From NCBI RefSeq assembly GCF_028527925.1, contig NZ_JAPESW010000018.1:1-64000 (forward strand): a DNA stretch of 64,000 nucleotides. Reading direction: 5' to 3'. Below the pieces are notes generated by a model. That model searched no databases, was not told where the DNA came from, and was given only the letters and a program-made list of their open reading frames with translations. The translations under genes and the position numbers were made by a program. Shown piece after piece: positions 33,543 through 42,576 of the stretch (the stretch's first letter is position 1; the number at the start of each line of letters is the position of its first letter). Origin of the DNA: Cellulomonas fimi (GTDB taxonomy: Bacteria > Actinomycetota > Actinomycetes > Actinomycetales > Cellulomonadaceae).

Positions 33543-33640
33543 GGGTGCTCCCTCTTCCTGGGAGCGGCCGTGCGGTCGCTCCGCCGTTCGACGGGCGTCC
33601 GCCCACCCCGACGGTATGTCGGCGACGCGGTTCGCGCGCG

Positions 33641-34453
33641 TCAGGTGAGGTCGTCGAAGTCGCCGCGGGTCCAGGCGGCGTGCCGTTCGGCGGACCGCTG
33701 CACGACGGCCGACGCGTCGGCGGGGATGACGCCGTCGAAGTTGTTGTAGAGCCGGTCGAACGGCCGCCGCGCGACGTGCGCCGCGACGCGCAGCGCGACC
33801 GCGCCGGACAGCGGGATGCGGTTCGGGTAGGACCGCATGAACGACGCGGTGCGGTCGGGGTTCGCGAAGATCGTGTCGCCCGACAGCAGCACGCCGCGGC
33901 CCTCGGCACCTGCGGCCCAGTGCACGACCGCGCTGCCGGCGAAGTGCCCGCCGGGCTGGGACAGCACGACGCCGGGCAGCGCCTCGCGCTCGCCCTCCCA
34001 CGTCTCGATGCACGGGTCCGGCCGCTGCACCCAGCCCGCGTCCGCCGCGGACACGAGCACCGGCACCCCGCCGAGCGCACGGCTCCACTCGACCTGCACG
34101 CCGAACATGTGCGGGTGCGACGCCGCGACCGCGACCACGTCGCCGAGCGCGCGGACCGCCGCGACCGCGGCGTCGTCGACGTAGCCGAGCGGGTCCCACA
34201 GCAGCATCCCGGTGGGTGTGCGCAGCAGCTTCGACTCCTGCGCGATCCCCACGCCGGGCGCGACCGTCAGGCCGAAGAGGTCGGGCTCGAGCTCGCGGAC
34301 CGCGACGCCGTGCCCCTCGGACCGCAGGTCGTCGAGCGTCGTCCACTCCTGGCCCGTCACGGGCACCCACTGCCGCTCGTCGGCGCAGATGGGGCACACG
34401 TCGGACCGCTCGGCGCTCTCGACCGCGCACGTCCGGCAGATCCACCACGTCAT
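33641..34453 (-). CDS. MBL-fold protein with N-terminal zinc ribbon
   Basis: 270 residues from ATG 34453 (upstream GAGGAGACGACG gives a ribosome site). It opens WWICRTCAVESAERSDVCPICADERQWVP, a rubredoxin/zinc-ribbon with CxxC twice. The rest is a metallo-beta-lactamase-like fold (LLRTPTGMLLWDPLGYVDD, VAVAASHPHMFGV, GVVLSQPGGHFAGSAVVHW, GVLLSGDTIFANPDRTASFMRSYPN). The usual HxHxDH motif is seen only as SHPHMFG, so the metal site is altered; the remaining His and Asp positions (GGHFAGS, LSGDT) are kept. Function unknown; the ribbon may bind nucleic acid or another protein. Confidence 0.85.
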   Translation of the reverse strand: MTWWICRTCAVESAERSDVCPICADERQWVPVTGQEWTTLDDLRSEGHGVAVRELEPDLFGLTVAPGVGIAQESKLLRTPTGMLLWDPLGYVDDAAVAAVRALGDVVAVAASHPHMFGVQVEWSRALGGVPVLVSAADAGWVQRPDPCIETWEGEREALPGVVLSQPGGHFAGSAVVHWAAGAEGRGVLLSGDTIFANPDRTASFMRSYPNRIPLSGAVALRVAAHVARRPFDRLYNNFDGVIPADASAVVQRSAERHAAWTRGDFDDLT

Positions 34454-34593
34454 CGTCGTCTCCTCCGCGGCCCCCGGCGCACACGGCCGCGGGTCCGCCG
34501 CCCATGCTGCCGTCGACCACCCACGACGAGCGAGGGCGGGGTCCGTCGTCGGAAACGCGATCCATGCCCGGGCCCTCGTCGTCCCGGGCACGC

Positions 34594-34629
34594 CGAGGGC
34601 CGGGTGGCCTGCGGTCCACCCGGCCCTCG
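34594..34629 (-). terminator. Hairpin terminator after glpK
   Basis: Perfect 14-bp stem CGAGGGCCGGGTGG / CCACCCGGCCCTCG with an 8-nt loop, about 48 bp past the glpK stop on the minus strand. It ends the glpD-glpF-glpK unit. Confidence 0.75.
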
Positions 34630-34676
34630 TGACGGTCGCGGCTGCCCCGGTGCCGCGTCCGTCCTCCCGTGACGTC

Positions 34677-36200
34677 CTACTGCACGTCGTCGTCGACCCA
34701 GTCGAAGGTCTTGGTGACGGCCTTCTTCCACAGGCGGTACTGGCGGTCGCGCTCGGCCTCGTCGGCGTTCGGCTCCCAGCGCTTGTCCTCGGCCCAGTTG
34801 TCGATGACGTCCTGCTCGCCGGACCAGTACCCGACGGCGATGCCCGCGGCGTACGCGGCGCCGAGGGCGGTGGTCTCGGCGACCTTCGGCCGGATGACGG
34901 GCACGCCGAGGATGTCGGCCTGGAACTGCATGAGCGCGTCGTTGGCGACCATGCCGCCGTCGACCTTGAGCTCGGTGAGGTCCACGCCCGAGTCGGCGTT
35001 CATCGCGTCGAGCACCTCGCGCGTCTGGAAGGCGGTGGCCTCCAGCGCGGCGCGGGCGATGTGGCCCTTGTTGACGTACCGCGTGAGCCCGACGAGCGCA
35101 CCGCGCGCGTCCGCCCGCCAGTACGGCGCGAACAGGCCCGAGAAGGCGGGCACGAAGTACGCGCCGCCGTTGTCCTCGACGGTCGCCGCGAGCTGCTCGA
35201 TCTCGGGCGCCGACGAGATGATCCCGAGGTTGTCGCGCAGCCACTGCACGAGCGACCCGGTGACCGCGATCGAGCCCTCGAGGGCGTAGACCGGGTCGGC
35301 GTCGCCGATCTTGTAGCAGAGCGTGGTGAGCAGGCCGTTCTTCGACGGGATGGGCTTCGTGCCGGTGTTGAGCAGCATGAAGTTGCCGGTGCCGTACGTG
35401 TTCTTGGCCGTGCCGACCTCGAAGCACGCCTGCCCGAACGTCGCCGCCTGCTGGTCGCCGAGGATGCCGGCGATCGGGACACCGGGCACCATGCCGCCCT
35501 CACGGCCGTTGCCGTAGACCTCGGACGACGACCGGATCTCGGGGAGCATCGACAGCGGGATGCCCATCTCGCCCGCGATCTCCTCGTTCCACGACAGCGT
35601 GTCGAGGTTCATGAGCATCGTGCGGGACGCGTTGGTGACGTCGGTGACGTGCACGCCGCCGTCGACGCCGCCCGTCATGTTCCACAGCACCCACGCGTCG
35701 GTGTTGCCGAACGCGAGGTCGCCGCGCTCGGCCTTCTCGCGCGCACCGTCGACGTTGTCGAGGATCCACTTGATCTTCGGGCCGGAGAAGTACGTCGCGA
35801 GCGGCAGGCCGACGCGGTCCTTGTAGCGGTCCGCACCACCGCCGAGCGCCCCCAGCTCGTCGGCGATCTTCTGCGTGCGCGTGTCCTGCCAGACGATCGC
35901 GTTGTAGACCGGCTTGCCGGTGGTGCGGTCCCAGACGACGGCCGTCTCGCGCTGGTTGGTGATGCCGACGGCCGCGATGTCGCGGTGCGTCAGGTTCGCA
36001 CGGGTCAGGGCGAGGCCGACGACCTCACGGACGTTGACCCAGATCTCCTCGGGGTCGTGCTCGACCCACCCCGCTCTGGGGAAGATCTGCTCGTGCTCCT
36101 TCTGGCCGACGGCGACGATCTGGCCGCCGTGGTCGAAGACGATCGCGCGGGAGCTGGTGGTGCCCTGGTCGATCGCCAGGACGTACTGCGTGTCGGGCAT
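34677..36200 (-). CDS. glpK: Glycerol kinase
   Basis: 507 residues from ATG 36200, full length. It phosphorylates glycerol to sn-glycerol 3-phosphate with ATP. Signatures: [15 protein letters not shown] at the N-terminus, [33 protein letters not shown], the substrate loop [52 protein letters not shown], and [19 protein letters not shown]. All active-site segments are intact. Last gene of the glpD-glpF-glpK transcript, 29 bp after glpF, ending at a strong hairpin. Confidence 0.98.
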   Translation of the reverse strand: MPDTQYVLAIDQGTTSSRAIVFDHGGQIVAVGQKEHEQIFPRAGWVEHDPEEIWVNVREVVGLALTRANLTHRDIAAVGITNQRETAVVWDRTTGKPVYNAIVWQDTRTQKIADELGALGGGADRYKDRVGLPLATYFSGPKIKWILDNVDGAREKAERGDLAFGNTDAWVLWNMTGGVDGGVHVTDVTNASRTMLMNLDTLSWNEEIAGEMGIPLSMLPEIRSSSEVYGNGREGGMVPGVPIAGILGDQQAATFGQACFEVGTAKNTYGTGNFMLLNTGTKPIPSKNGLLTTLCYKIGDADPVYALEGSIAVTGSLVQWLRDNLGIISSAPEIEQLAATVEDNGGAYFVPAFSGLFAPYWRADARGALVGLTRYVNKGHIARAALEATAFQTREVLDAMNADSGVDLTELKVDGGMVANDALMQFQADILGVPVIRPKVAETTALGAAYAAGIAVGYWSGEQDVIDNWAEDKRWEPNADEAERDRQYRLWKKAVTKTFDWVDDDVQ

Positions 36201-36229
36201 GGGGGTCTGCCTTTCGGTCGAGGCCGCGG

Positions 36230-36994
36230 TCAGTAGAGGTAGGCGGCGCCGACGAGTCCCGCGAGGACACCGCCGACGAGGGGCCCGAGCACCGGGACCC
36301 ACGAGTACGACCAGTCGCCCCCGCCCTTGCCGGGGATCGGGAGGACGGCGTGCGCGATGCGCGGGCCGAGGTCACGCGCCGGGTTGATGGCGTAGCCGGT
36401 GGGTCCGCCGAGGCTCGCGCCGATGCCCACGACGAGCAGCGCGACCGCGAGCGGGCCGAGGCCGGACGGCGTCGGTCCGAACGCGAGGACGACGAAGACC
36501 AGCACGAAGGTCGCGATGACCTCGGTGACGAAGTTCCACGCGTACGACCGCAGGGCCGGACCGGTGGAGAAGACCGCGAGCTTGATGCCCGGCTCGGCCT
36601 CCTGGTCGAAGTGCTTCTTGTAGGCCAGCCAGGCGAGGACGGCACCGACGAACGCGCCGATCATCTGCGCGAGCCAGTACCAGAGCATGTTGCCGACGGT
36701 CGGGGCGATCGAGGCGGTGACGATGTCTTCTGGCCCCGTCTTGCTGTAGAACGGCTGGTCGGCCGTGAACAGACCGATCGTGACGGCGGGGTTGAGGTGG
36801 GCGCCCGACTTGAAGGCGGTGTAGACACCGGCGAAGACGGCGAGACCCCATCCGAAGTTGATGAGGAGCCAGCCGCCGCCGAAGCCCTTCGTGCCGGGCA
36901 GGATCACGTTCGCCACCACACCGGCGCCGAGCAGGATCAGCATCGCGGTACCGAAGATCTCGGAGACGAACGCCTGGGACATGAGTGTGCCCAC
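36230..36994 (-). CDS. glpF: Glycerol uptake facilitator (aquaglyceroporin)
   Basis: 254 residues, six TM helices plus two half-helices with NPA motifs ([11 protein letters not shown] and [11 protein letters not shown]). The Asp after the second NPAR (RDLGPR) is the residue that widens the pore in glycerol facilitators compared with water-only aquaporins. GTG 36994 has GAAGGGAT five or so bases upstream; ATG 36982 four codons later is an alternative with no clear ribosome site. It sits between glpD and glpK and supplies glycerol to the kinase. Confidence 0.96.
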   Translation of the reverse strand: MGTLMSQAFVSEIFGTAMLILLGAGVVANVILPGTKGFGGGWLLINFGWGLAVFAGVYTAFKSGAHLNPAVTIGLFTADQPFYSKTGPEDIVTASIAPTVGNMLWYWLAQMIGAFVGAVLAWLAYKKHFDQEAEPGIKLAVFSTGPALRSYAWNFVTEVIATFVLVFVVLAFGPTPSGLGPLAVALLVVGIGASLGGPTGYAINPARDLGPRIAHAVLPIPGKGGGDWSYSWVPVLGPLVGGVLAGLVGAAYLY

Positions 36995-37071
36995 GGCCTA
37001 TCCCTTCTGTTGACGAGACGTCGTTGTCACGTGCACCCCGCGCACGGGCCGCGGGGAGTCTGGGGTGGTGC

Positions 37072-38883
37072 TCAGGTGCCGGCCGGACCGGCCGATCCGC
37101 GGCCGCGCGGCGAGCCGGGCTTGGTCCCGGCCTCGACCACGTCGTCCAGGCGGCGCATCGGCGCCAGGTCGGCGGCGCGCAGGCGCACCTGCTCGGCCGC
37201 CGCGTCGTCGTGCTCCTGCGCGGCGGCGTCCTCGGCCTCGGCGCGCGCGGTGTACGCGGCGATCTCCTTGCTGCGCGTGCGCTCGTCCCAGCCCAGGACG
37301 GGGGCGATGAGGTCGACGATCTCGTCGAGCGCGCCCACGCCCTTGTCGGCCTGCTCGTAGTTGAGCCGGGTGCGGTGCATCATCACGTCGTCGAGGTGCA
37401 GGGCACCCTCGTGGCTGACGGCGTAGACGATCTCGGCACCGATGTACGCGGGTGCGTTCTTCAGCGGCTCGGCGAGCGCCGGCTCGGCGTCGACGAGGTC
37501 GATGAGCTCCCCGAGCAGCGAGCCGTACCGGTGCAGCAGGTGGTCCATGCGCGGCCGGTCCCAGCCGTACTTCGCGCCGATGGCCTTCGCCTGGCGCTGG
37601 AACACGCGCAGGCCCTCGGCGCCGACGAGCGGCAGGTCGTGCGTGAGCGACGGCAGGCTCGTGGCGCGCGAGCCGATCGCGAAGTCGACGGCGTCCTTCG
37701 CCATGACGCGGTACGTCGTGAGCTTGCCACCGGCGATGACGGTCAGGCCGGGCGTCGGGGACGCGACGGTGTGCTCGCGCGACACCTTGGCCGACGACGT
37801 GCCCTCCTTGACGTGCGGCTGCAGGAGCGGCCGCAGGCCCGCCCAGGTGCCGATGACGTCGTCGCGGCTGATCGGCCGGGACAGCACGGCGTTCGCGTGC
37901 TCGATGACGTAGTCGATGTCCGCGCTCGTCGCGACGGGGTGCACGAGGTCCTGCTCCCACGGGGTGTCGGTCGTGCCGATCACCCAGTAGCGGGACCACG
38001 GGATGATGAACAGCACCGACTTCTCGGTCTGGAGGATCAGGCCGGTGTTGCCCGCGATGCGGCTGCGCGGCACGACGATGTGGATGCCCTTGGAGGCGAG
38101 CACGCGCAGGCCGCCCTCGGTACCGGCGAGGCTCTCCGTCTCCTCGGTCCAGACGCCTGTCGCGTTGATGACCGCGCGGGCCCGGACGTCGAGGTGCTCG
38201 CCCGTCTCGAGGTCGACGAGCTCGGCGCCGGTCACCGCGCCGCCCGTCGTGGTGTGCAGGTCGAGCACCTGGGTGCGGCTCGCGGCGTGCGCGCCGTACG
38301 ACACGGCCGTGCGGATCAGGGTCTCGACGAGGCGCGCGTCGTCGACGCTCGCGTCCCAGTACCGGACTGCGCCGACCGCCGCGTCGTGCCGCAGGTCGGG
38401 GAACAGCCGCTCCATGCCCTTGCGGGACAGGTGCTGGTGCATCGGCATCGCGCGCTTGGAGCCGTTGACCGTGGCGAGCGTGTCGTAGAGCAGGACGCCC
38501 GCGCCGACGTACGCGCGCTCCCAGACGCGGTTCTCGAGCGGGTACAGGAACGAGACGGGCTTCACGAGGTGCGGCGCGAGCGTGTTGATGAGCAGGTCGC
38601 GCTCGGTGAGCGCCTCGCGCACCAGGTGGAAGTCGAGCATCTGCAGGTACCGCAGCCCGCCGTGCACGAGCTTGCTGGACCGGCTCGACGTGCCGCTCGC
38701 CCAGTCCTGCGCCTCGACGACGGCCGTCGACAGGCCGCGGGTCACGGCGTCGAGCGCGATGCCCGCGCCGGTCACACCGCCCCCGATGACCAGCACGTCG
38801 AGCTCGTTGCCGCGCTCGCCGCTCGCGCGCATGACGTCGAGCGCGTCCTGGCGTGCCTGGACCGTCAGTGGTGCTGTCCGCAT
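37072..38883 (-). CDS. glpD: Glycerol-3-phosphate dehydrogenase (FAD)
   Basis: 603 residues from ATG 38883. Oxidises sn-glycerol 3-phosphate to dihydroxyacetone phosphate, passing electrons to the respiratory chain. FAD-binding GGGVTGAGIALDAVTRG near the N-terminus, SGTSSRSSKLVHGGLRYL, VINATGVWTEE, IPWSRYWVIGTTDTPWEQD and TVIAGGKLTTYR are all present, and the C-terminal DAO_C domain is intact. A variable acidic and Pro/Gly-rich tail of about 35 residues follows. First gene of the glp unit. The 140-bp spacer to the divergent regulator carries a candidate operator. Confidence 0.96.
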   Translation of the reverse strand: MRTAPLTVQARQDALDVMRASGERGNELDVLVIGGGVTGAGIALDAVTRGLSTAVVEAQDWASGTSSRSSKLVHGGLRYLQMLDFHLVREALTERDLLINTLAPHLVKPVSFLYPLENRVWERAYVGAGVLLYDTLATVNGSKRAMPMHQHLSRKGMERLFPDLRHDAAVGAVRYWDASVDDARLVETLIRTAVSYGAHAASRTQVLDLHTTTGGAVTGAELVDLETGEHLDVRARAVINATGVWTEETESLAGTEGGLRVLASKGIHIVVPRSRIAGNTGLILQTEKSVLFIIPWSRYWVIGTTDTPWEQDLVHPVATSADIDYVIEHANAVLSRPISRDDVIGTWAGLRPLLQPHVKEGTSSAKVSREHTVASPTPGLTVIAGGKLTTYRVMAKDAVDFAIGSRATSLPSLTHDLPLVGAEGLRVFQRQAKAIGAKYGWDRPRMDHLLHRYGSLLGELIDLVDAEPALAEPLKNAPAYIGAEIVYAVSHEGALHLDDVMMHRTRLNYEQADKGVGALDEIVDLIAPVLGWDERTRSKEIAAYTARAEAEDAAAQEHDDAAAEQVRLRAADLAPMRRLDDVVEAGTKPGSPRGRGSAGPAGT

Positions 38884-38979
38884 GTGGTTCTCGTCCCCCG
38901 GGTGATTCGTCTGCCTCGGATCGCTGCGCCCGTGGCCGCTCGCTATCGTCATCACGGGGCGAACGGACGCGCAACCGGG

Positions 38980-38999
38980 GTGCACAAACGTGCATGCAC
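38980..38999. promoter_or_regulatory. Candidate operator between glpD and its regulator
   Basis: GTGCACAAACGTGCATGCAC: two overlapping palindromic elements (GTGCAC at 38980-38985 and GTGCATGCAC at 38990-38999). Repeated TGCAC half-sites resemble those bound by SorC/DeoR-type regulators. It lies 97 bp before glpD and 24 bp before the regulator gene, so one protein could control both. Confidence 0.5.
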
Positions 39000-39023
39000 A
39001 GGCGTCCGGGAGAGGAGGGGTCC

Positions 39024-40016
39024 ATGTACGTCGAGCGGGAGCAGGACGTCCTGCGTGCGGCGTCCATGTACTACCTGCAGGACCTCAAGATGGAGGTCAT
39101 CGCGCGGCACCTCGGGACGTCCCGGTCGACCGTCTCGCGACTCATCAAACGTGCACGGCAGGCCGGCCTCGTGGAGATCACGCTGCGCCCCGCGAGCACA
39201 CGTGCACCCGGGCTGGGGCGGTCGGTGGCCGCCACGTTCGGCGTCGACGCCTACGTCGTGCCGGTGCCGGACTCCGCGTCGCACATCGAGCGGCTCGACC
39301 AGGTGTCGATGACCGCGGCACGCCTGCTCTCGTCGTGGTTCGACTCGGACATGGTCATGGGCGTGGCCTGGGGGACGACGCTCGCGTCGGTGTCCCGCTA
39401 CCTCACGCCCAAGCCGACGCGCGGGTCGCACGTCGTGCAGCTCAACGGCGCCGCGAACATGCGCACGTCCGGGATCGAGTACGCGTCCGACCTCATCTCC
39501 TCGTTCGGCACCGCGTTCGGCGCGGCCGTGCACCACTTCTCGGTGCCCGCGTTCTTCGACTACCCCGACACCAAGCGCGCGATGTGGCGCGAGCGCTCGG
39601 TCATGCGCGTCCTCGACATGCAGCGGCGCGCGGACATCGCCGTCTTCTCGGTGGGGGCCGTGGCGGGCGCGGTCCCGTCGCACGTGTACTCCGCCGGCTA
39701 CCTCGACGACGCCGACGTGCGCCTGCTGCACGACGAGGGCGTCGTCGGTGACGTCTGCACGGTCTTCCTGCGCGCCGACGGGTCGTGGCAGGACGTGCAC
39801 CTGAACGAACGTGCGACGGGCCCGACGCCCGAGGAGCTGCAGCGCGTGCCGCGTCGGGTGTGCGTCGTCGCGGGGGACAACAAGGTCGCGCCGCTGCTCG
39901 CCGCGCTGCGCGCGGGGGTCGTGACGGACCTCGTCGTCGACGAGCTCACCGCGACCGGGCTGCTCGACGCGGCCGAGCCGCCGCCACCACGTCGCAGCCG
40001 CGCGACGCACGCCTGA
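39024..40016 (+). CDS. SorC/DeoR-type sugar-binding regulator of glycerol genes
   Basis: 330 residues from ATG 39024, with AGAGGAGGGG at 39011-39020. N-terminal HTH (QDLKMEVIARHLGTSRSTVSRLIKRARQAGLVEI) followed by a SorC-family sugar-phosphate-binding domain (VVPVPDSASHIERLDQVSMTAARLL, MGVAWGTTLASVSRYL, AVFSVGAVAG). Proteins of this family sense phosphorylated metabolites. Its divergent placement against glpD-glpF-glpK makes glycerol 3-phosphate the likely signal (inference). A 28-bp direct repeat spans its stop codon and has probably altered the last 20 residues. Confidence 0.88.
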   Translation: MYVEREQDVLRAASMYYLQDLKMEVIARHLGTSRSTVSRLIKRARQAGLVEITLRPASTRAPGLGRSVAATFGVDAYVVPVPDSASHIERLDQVSMTAARLLSSWFDSDMVMGVAWGTTLASVSRYLTPKPTRGSHVVQLNGAANMRTSGIEYASDLISSFGTAFGAAVHHFSVPAFFDYPDTKRAMWRERSVMRVLDMQRRADIAVFSVGAVAGAVPSHVYSAGYLDDADVRLLHDEGVVGDVCTVFLRADGSWQDVHLNERATGPTPEELQRVPRRVCVVAGDNKVAPLLAALRAGVVTDLVVDELTATGLLDAAEPPPPRRSRATHA

Positions 40017-40042
40017 CCGGGCTGCTCGACGCGGCCGAGCCG
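39953..40042. repeat. 28-bp direct repeat at the regulator 3' end
   Basis: The same 28 bp occur at 39953-39980 and 40015-40042, a 62-bp offset (not a multiple of 3). The second copy begins at the base right after the T of the stop codon TGA. Read in the other frame, copy two again encodes TGLLDAAEP. Confidence 0.85.
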
Positions 40043-40163
40043 TCGACACCGACCGGCCGCAGCGCCGCGGCGCCCGTCCGGCCGGACGCCGTGCCGCCCC
40101 GCCGCGGCCGCGGGCCGGTCCGCTCGCCGTGCGGACCGGCCACCCGGTGCTGATACTCGCCCG

Positions 40164-41504
40164 ATGACCGACACCGCCACCGCACCCGACGACGTCGACG
40201 CCACGCGTCTGCGGCGCAGCGTCTCCGGCCGCCTGCTGTTCCTGTTCATCCTGGGCGACGTGCTCGGCGCGGGCGTGTACGCCCTGGTCGGCGAGCTCGC
40301 GGGCGAGGCGGGCGGCATGGTGTGGGTGCCGCTGCTCGTCGCGCTCGGCATGGCGCTGCTCACGGCCGCGTCGTACGCGGAGCTCGTGACGAAGTACCCG
40401 CGGGCCGGCGGGTCGGCGGTCTACGCGCAGCGCGCCTTCGGGCGGCCGGTCGTGTCCTTCCTCGTCGGCTACTGCATGCTCGCGGCGGGCGTGACCTCGG
40501 CGGCGGGGCTGTCGCTCGCGTTCACCGGGGACTACCTCGGCGTCTTCGTCGACGTGCCCGCCGTCCCCGCGGCCCTCGTCTTCCTGGCGCTCGTCGCCGC
40601 GCTCAACGCGCGCGGGATCCAGGAGTCGCTGCGCGCGAACGTCGTCATGACCGCGATCGAGCTCAGCGGGCTGGTGCTGGTCGTCGTGCTGGGGGCGATC
40701 GTGCTCGGCCGCGGCGACGGCGACGTGTCGCGCCTGACCGAGCTCCCCGAGGGCACGGGCGTCGCGGCCGCGACCCTCGGCGGTGCGCTCATCGCGTTCT
40801 ACTCGTTCGTCGGCTTCGAGACGTCCGCGAACCTCGCCGAGGAGGTCCGCGACGTGCGTCGCACGTACCCGCGCGCGCTGTTCGGCGCGCTGCTCACGGC
40901 CGGGGTCGTCTACGTGCTCGTGGGGATCGTCGCGCCCGCGGTCGTCGCGCCCGCCGACCTGCAGGCGTCGAGCGGGCCGCTGCTCGAGGTCGTGCGCGTG
41001 GCCGGCGGGGTGCCGCTCGAGGTGTTCTCCGTCGTGGCCCTCGTCGCCGTCGCGAACGGCGCGCTGCTCACGATGATCATGGCCAGCCGGCTCGCGTACG
41101 GCATGGCCGAGGAGGGGCTGCTCCCGTCCGTCTTCGGGAGGGTGCTGCCGGGCCGGCGGACGCCCGTCGTCGCGATCGTCGTCACGACGGCCGTCGCGAT
41201 GGTGCTCACCACGACCGGCTCGCTCGTCGACCTCGCGTCGACCGTCGTGCTGCTCCTGCTGCTCGTCTTCCTCAGCACCAACGTCGCGGTGCTCGTGCTG
41301 CGGCGCGACCGCGTCGAGCAGCCGCACTTCCGGGCGTGGACGCCCCTGCCCGTGCTGGCGGCCGCGACCTGCGTCGGGCTGCTCACGCAGCAGGAGGCGC
41401 GGCACTGGCTGCTCGCCGGGGTGCTGCTCGGCGTCGGGCTCGTGCTCTACGCCGTCGCGCGGTTCGCGTCGCGCCGGTCGGGGGACGCGTCGCGGCAGGC
41501 GTGA
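40164..41504 (+). CDS. APC family amino acid permease
   Basis: 446 residues with 12 TM helices. Begins with a short cytoplasmic lead, then LLFLFILGDVLGAGVYALVGELAGEAGG, the unwound TM1 Gly-rich motif of the amino acid-polyamine-organocation family. TM6 appears as GGALIAFYSFVGFETSANLAEEVRDVRRTYPRAL, the conserved APC stretch. It has no extra domain. Substrate is unknown; polyamine or basic amino acid is possible. ATG 40164 has no obvious ribosome site because the upstream bases are very GC-rich. Confidence 0.93.
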   Translation: MTDTATAPDDVDATRLRRSVSGRLLFLFILGDVLGAGVYALVGELAGEAGGMVWVPLLVALGMALLTAASYAELVTKYPRAGGSAVYAQRAFGRPVVSFLVGYCMLAAGVTSAAGLSLAFTGDYLGVFVDVPAVPAALVFLALVAALNARGIQESLRANVVMTAIELSGLVLVVVLGAIVLGRGDGDVSRLTELPEGTGVAAATLGGALIAFYSFVGFETSANLAEEVRDVRRTYPRALFGALLTAGVVYVLVGIVAPAVVAPADLQASSGPLLEVVRVAGGVPLEVFSVVALVAVANGALLTMIMASRLAYGMAEEGLLPSVFGRVLPGRRTPVVAIVVTTAVAMVLTTTGSLVDLASTVVLLLLLVFLSTNVAVLVLRRDRVEQPHFRAWTPLPVLAAATCVGLLTQQEARHWLLAGVLLGVGLVLYAVARFASRRSGDASRQA

Positions 41505-41615
41505 CGCGACTTCGTCACTCGTCCGGGTGGTTCTGGACGGCTGGCTCACGTTGTCACAGCGTCCGGGCGCGGACGGGCGTGGCGCGGTGTCGGTGGTGCA
41601 GGGCACCATCGTGTC

Positions 41616-42497
41616 ATGGCCGATGACGACGCAGTCTCACAGCGCTATGACGGCGCCGCACGACGCGGTCACGACCGTGTCGCCACGCGACCCGGTCCGC
41701 TCGCCGGCGTCCTCGCCGGTGTCGTCGGCGTGAGCCTCGCGCTCTCGCCCGAGCTCGTCCTCGTCCCCGGTGGCGCCTACCTCACGCACCCCCCGCTCCA
41801 GTCGCCGCTGCTTCTCGCCGCGATCGCCGCCGTCGTCGTCGGTGTGCTCGTCGCCCGGCGCCACCCCGGGTGGGCGACCGTCCTCGTCCTCATGCCCTTC
41901 GCGACCACCGTCTGGACGGGCTGGTTCGTCCTCGGCTGGTGGGCCGGGCTCGTCGCCGTCGCGGCCGTCGCCGCCCACCGCGGTCCGCGTCGCGCGCTGC
42001 TGCCCGCCGCCGCGGCCGTCGCCGTCACGGCCTGGTTCACCGTGTCCGACATCATCGCGTCCGTACCGCTCGGGTCGAGCGCGGTCGGGGACGGCCGCGA
42101 CGAGCTCGTGTCGATCGCCGCGATGCTCGGCCTGCTCCTCGTCGCCATCACCATCGCGACGGTCGGCGGGATGGTCGACCGGCCGCGCGAGCCCGACGCG
42201 GCCCCCGACGACGACGCCGCCGCGGAACGGGCGCGGCTCGCCCGCGAGCTCACCGACGCCGCCGCCCGGCGCATCTCGCTCGTCGCCGCCCGTGCCGAGA
42301 CCGCCCCGCCCTACCGCTACCGCGACGGCGGCGCCGACCGGCGCGCGGCCCTCGCGGCGCTCGCGGTCGACGCCCGGCGCGCCCTCGGCGAGCTGCGGCA
42401 CGCGCTCGTCGTCCTCGACGACGCCGACGCCCGGGCCGACCGCCCCGGTCCGGCGGGCCGCGCGGAACCGGGGCTCCGCGCGGGGGCGCTGCGCTGA
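41616..42497 (+). CDS. Degenerate histidine-kinase-like membrane protein (pseudokinase)
   Basis: 293 residues. The membrane half (VLAGVVGVSLALSPELVLVPGG ... RRHPGWATVLVLMPFATTVWTGWF) and the dimerisation segment AAAERARLARELTDAAARRISLVAARAETAP align by eye with the sensor kinase at 49681 (AAAERARLARDLHDVVAHHVSLVVVRAESAP). The phospho-accepting His is Thr at about residue 213, and the protein ends after the second dimerisation helix (ALGELRHALVVLDD), so the ATPase domain is missing. No response regulator is adjacent. It looks like a duplicated, truncated kinase that could still sense the signal or heterodimerise with the intact paralogue (inference). Confidence 0.75.
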   Translation: MADDDAVSQRYDGAARRGHDRVATRPGPLAGVLAGVVGVSLALSPELVLVPGGAYLTHPPLQSPLLLAAIAAVVVGVLVARRHPGWATVLVLMPFATTVWTGWFVLGWWAGLVAVAAVAAHRGPRRALLPAAAAVAVTAWFTVSDIIASVPLGSSAVGDGRDELVSIAAMLGLLLVAITIATVGGMVDRPREPDAAPDDDAAAERARLARELTDAAARRISLVAARAETAPPYRYRDGGADRRAALAALAVDARRALGELRHALVVLDDADARADRPGPAGRAEPGLRAGALR

Positions 42498-42576
42498 CGG
42501 CCGCACCGGTCGCCGCGGTCCCGACGCGCGTGACCCTGCCGGACCGGCGACCGGGGGTGCCGGTTACCGTGTCCGC

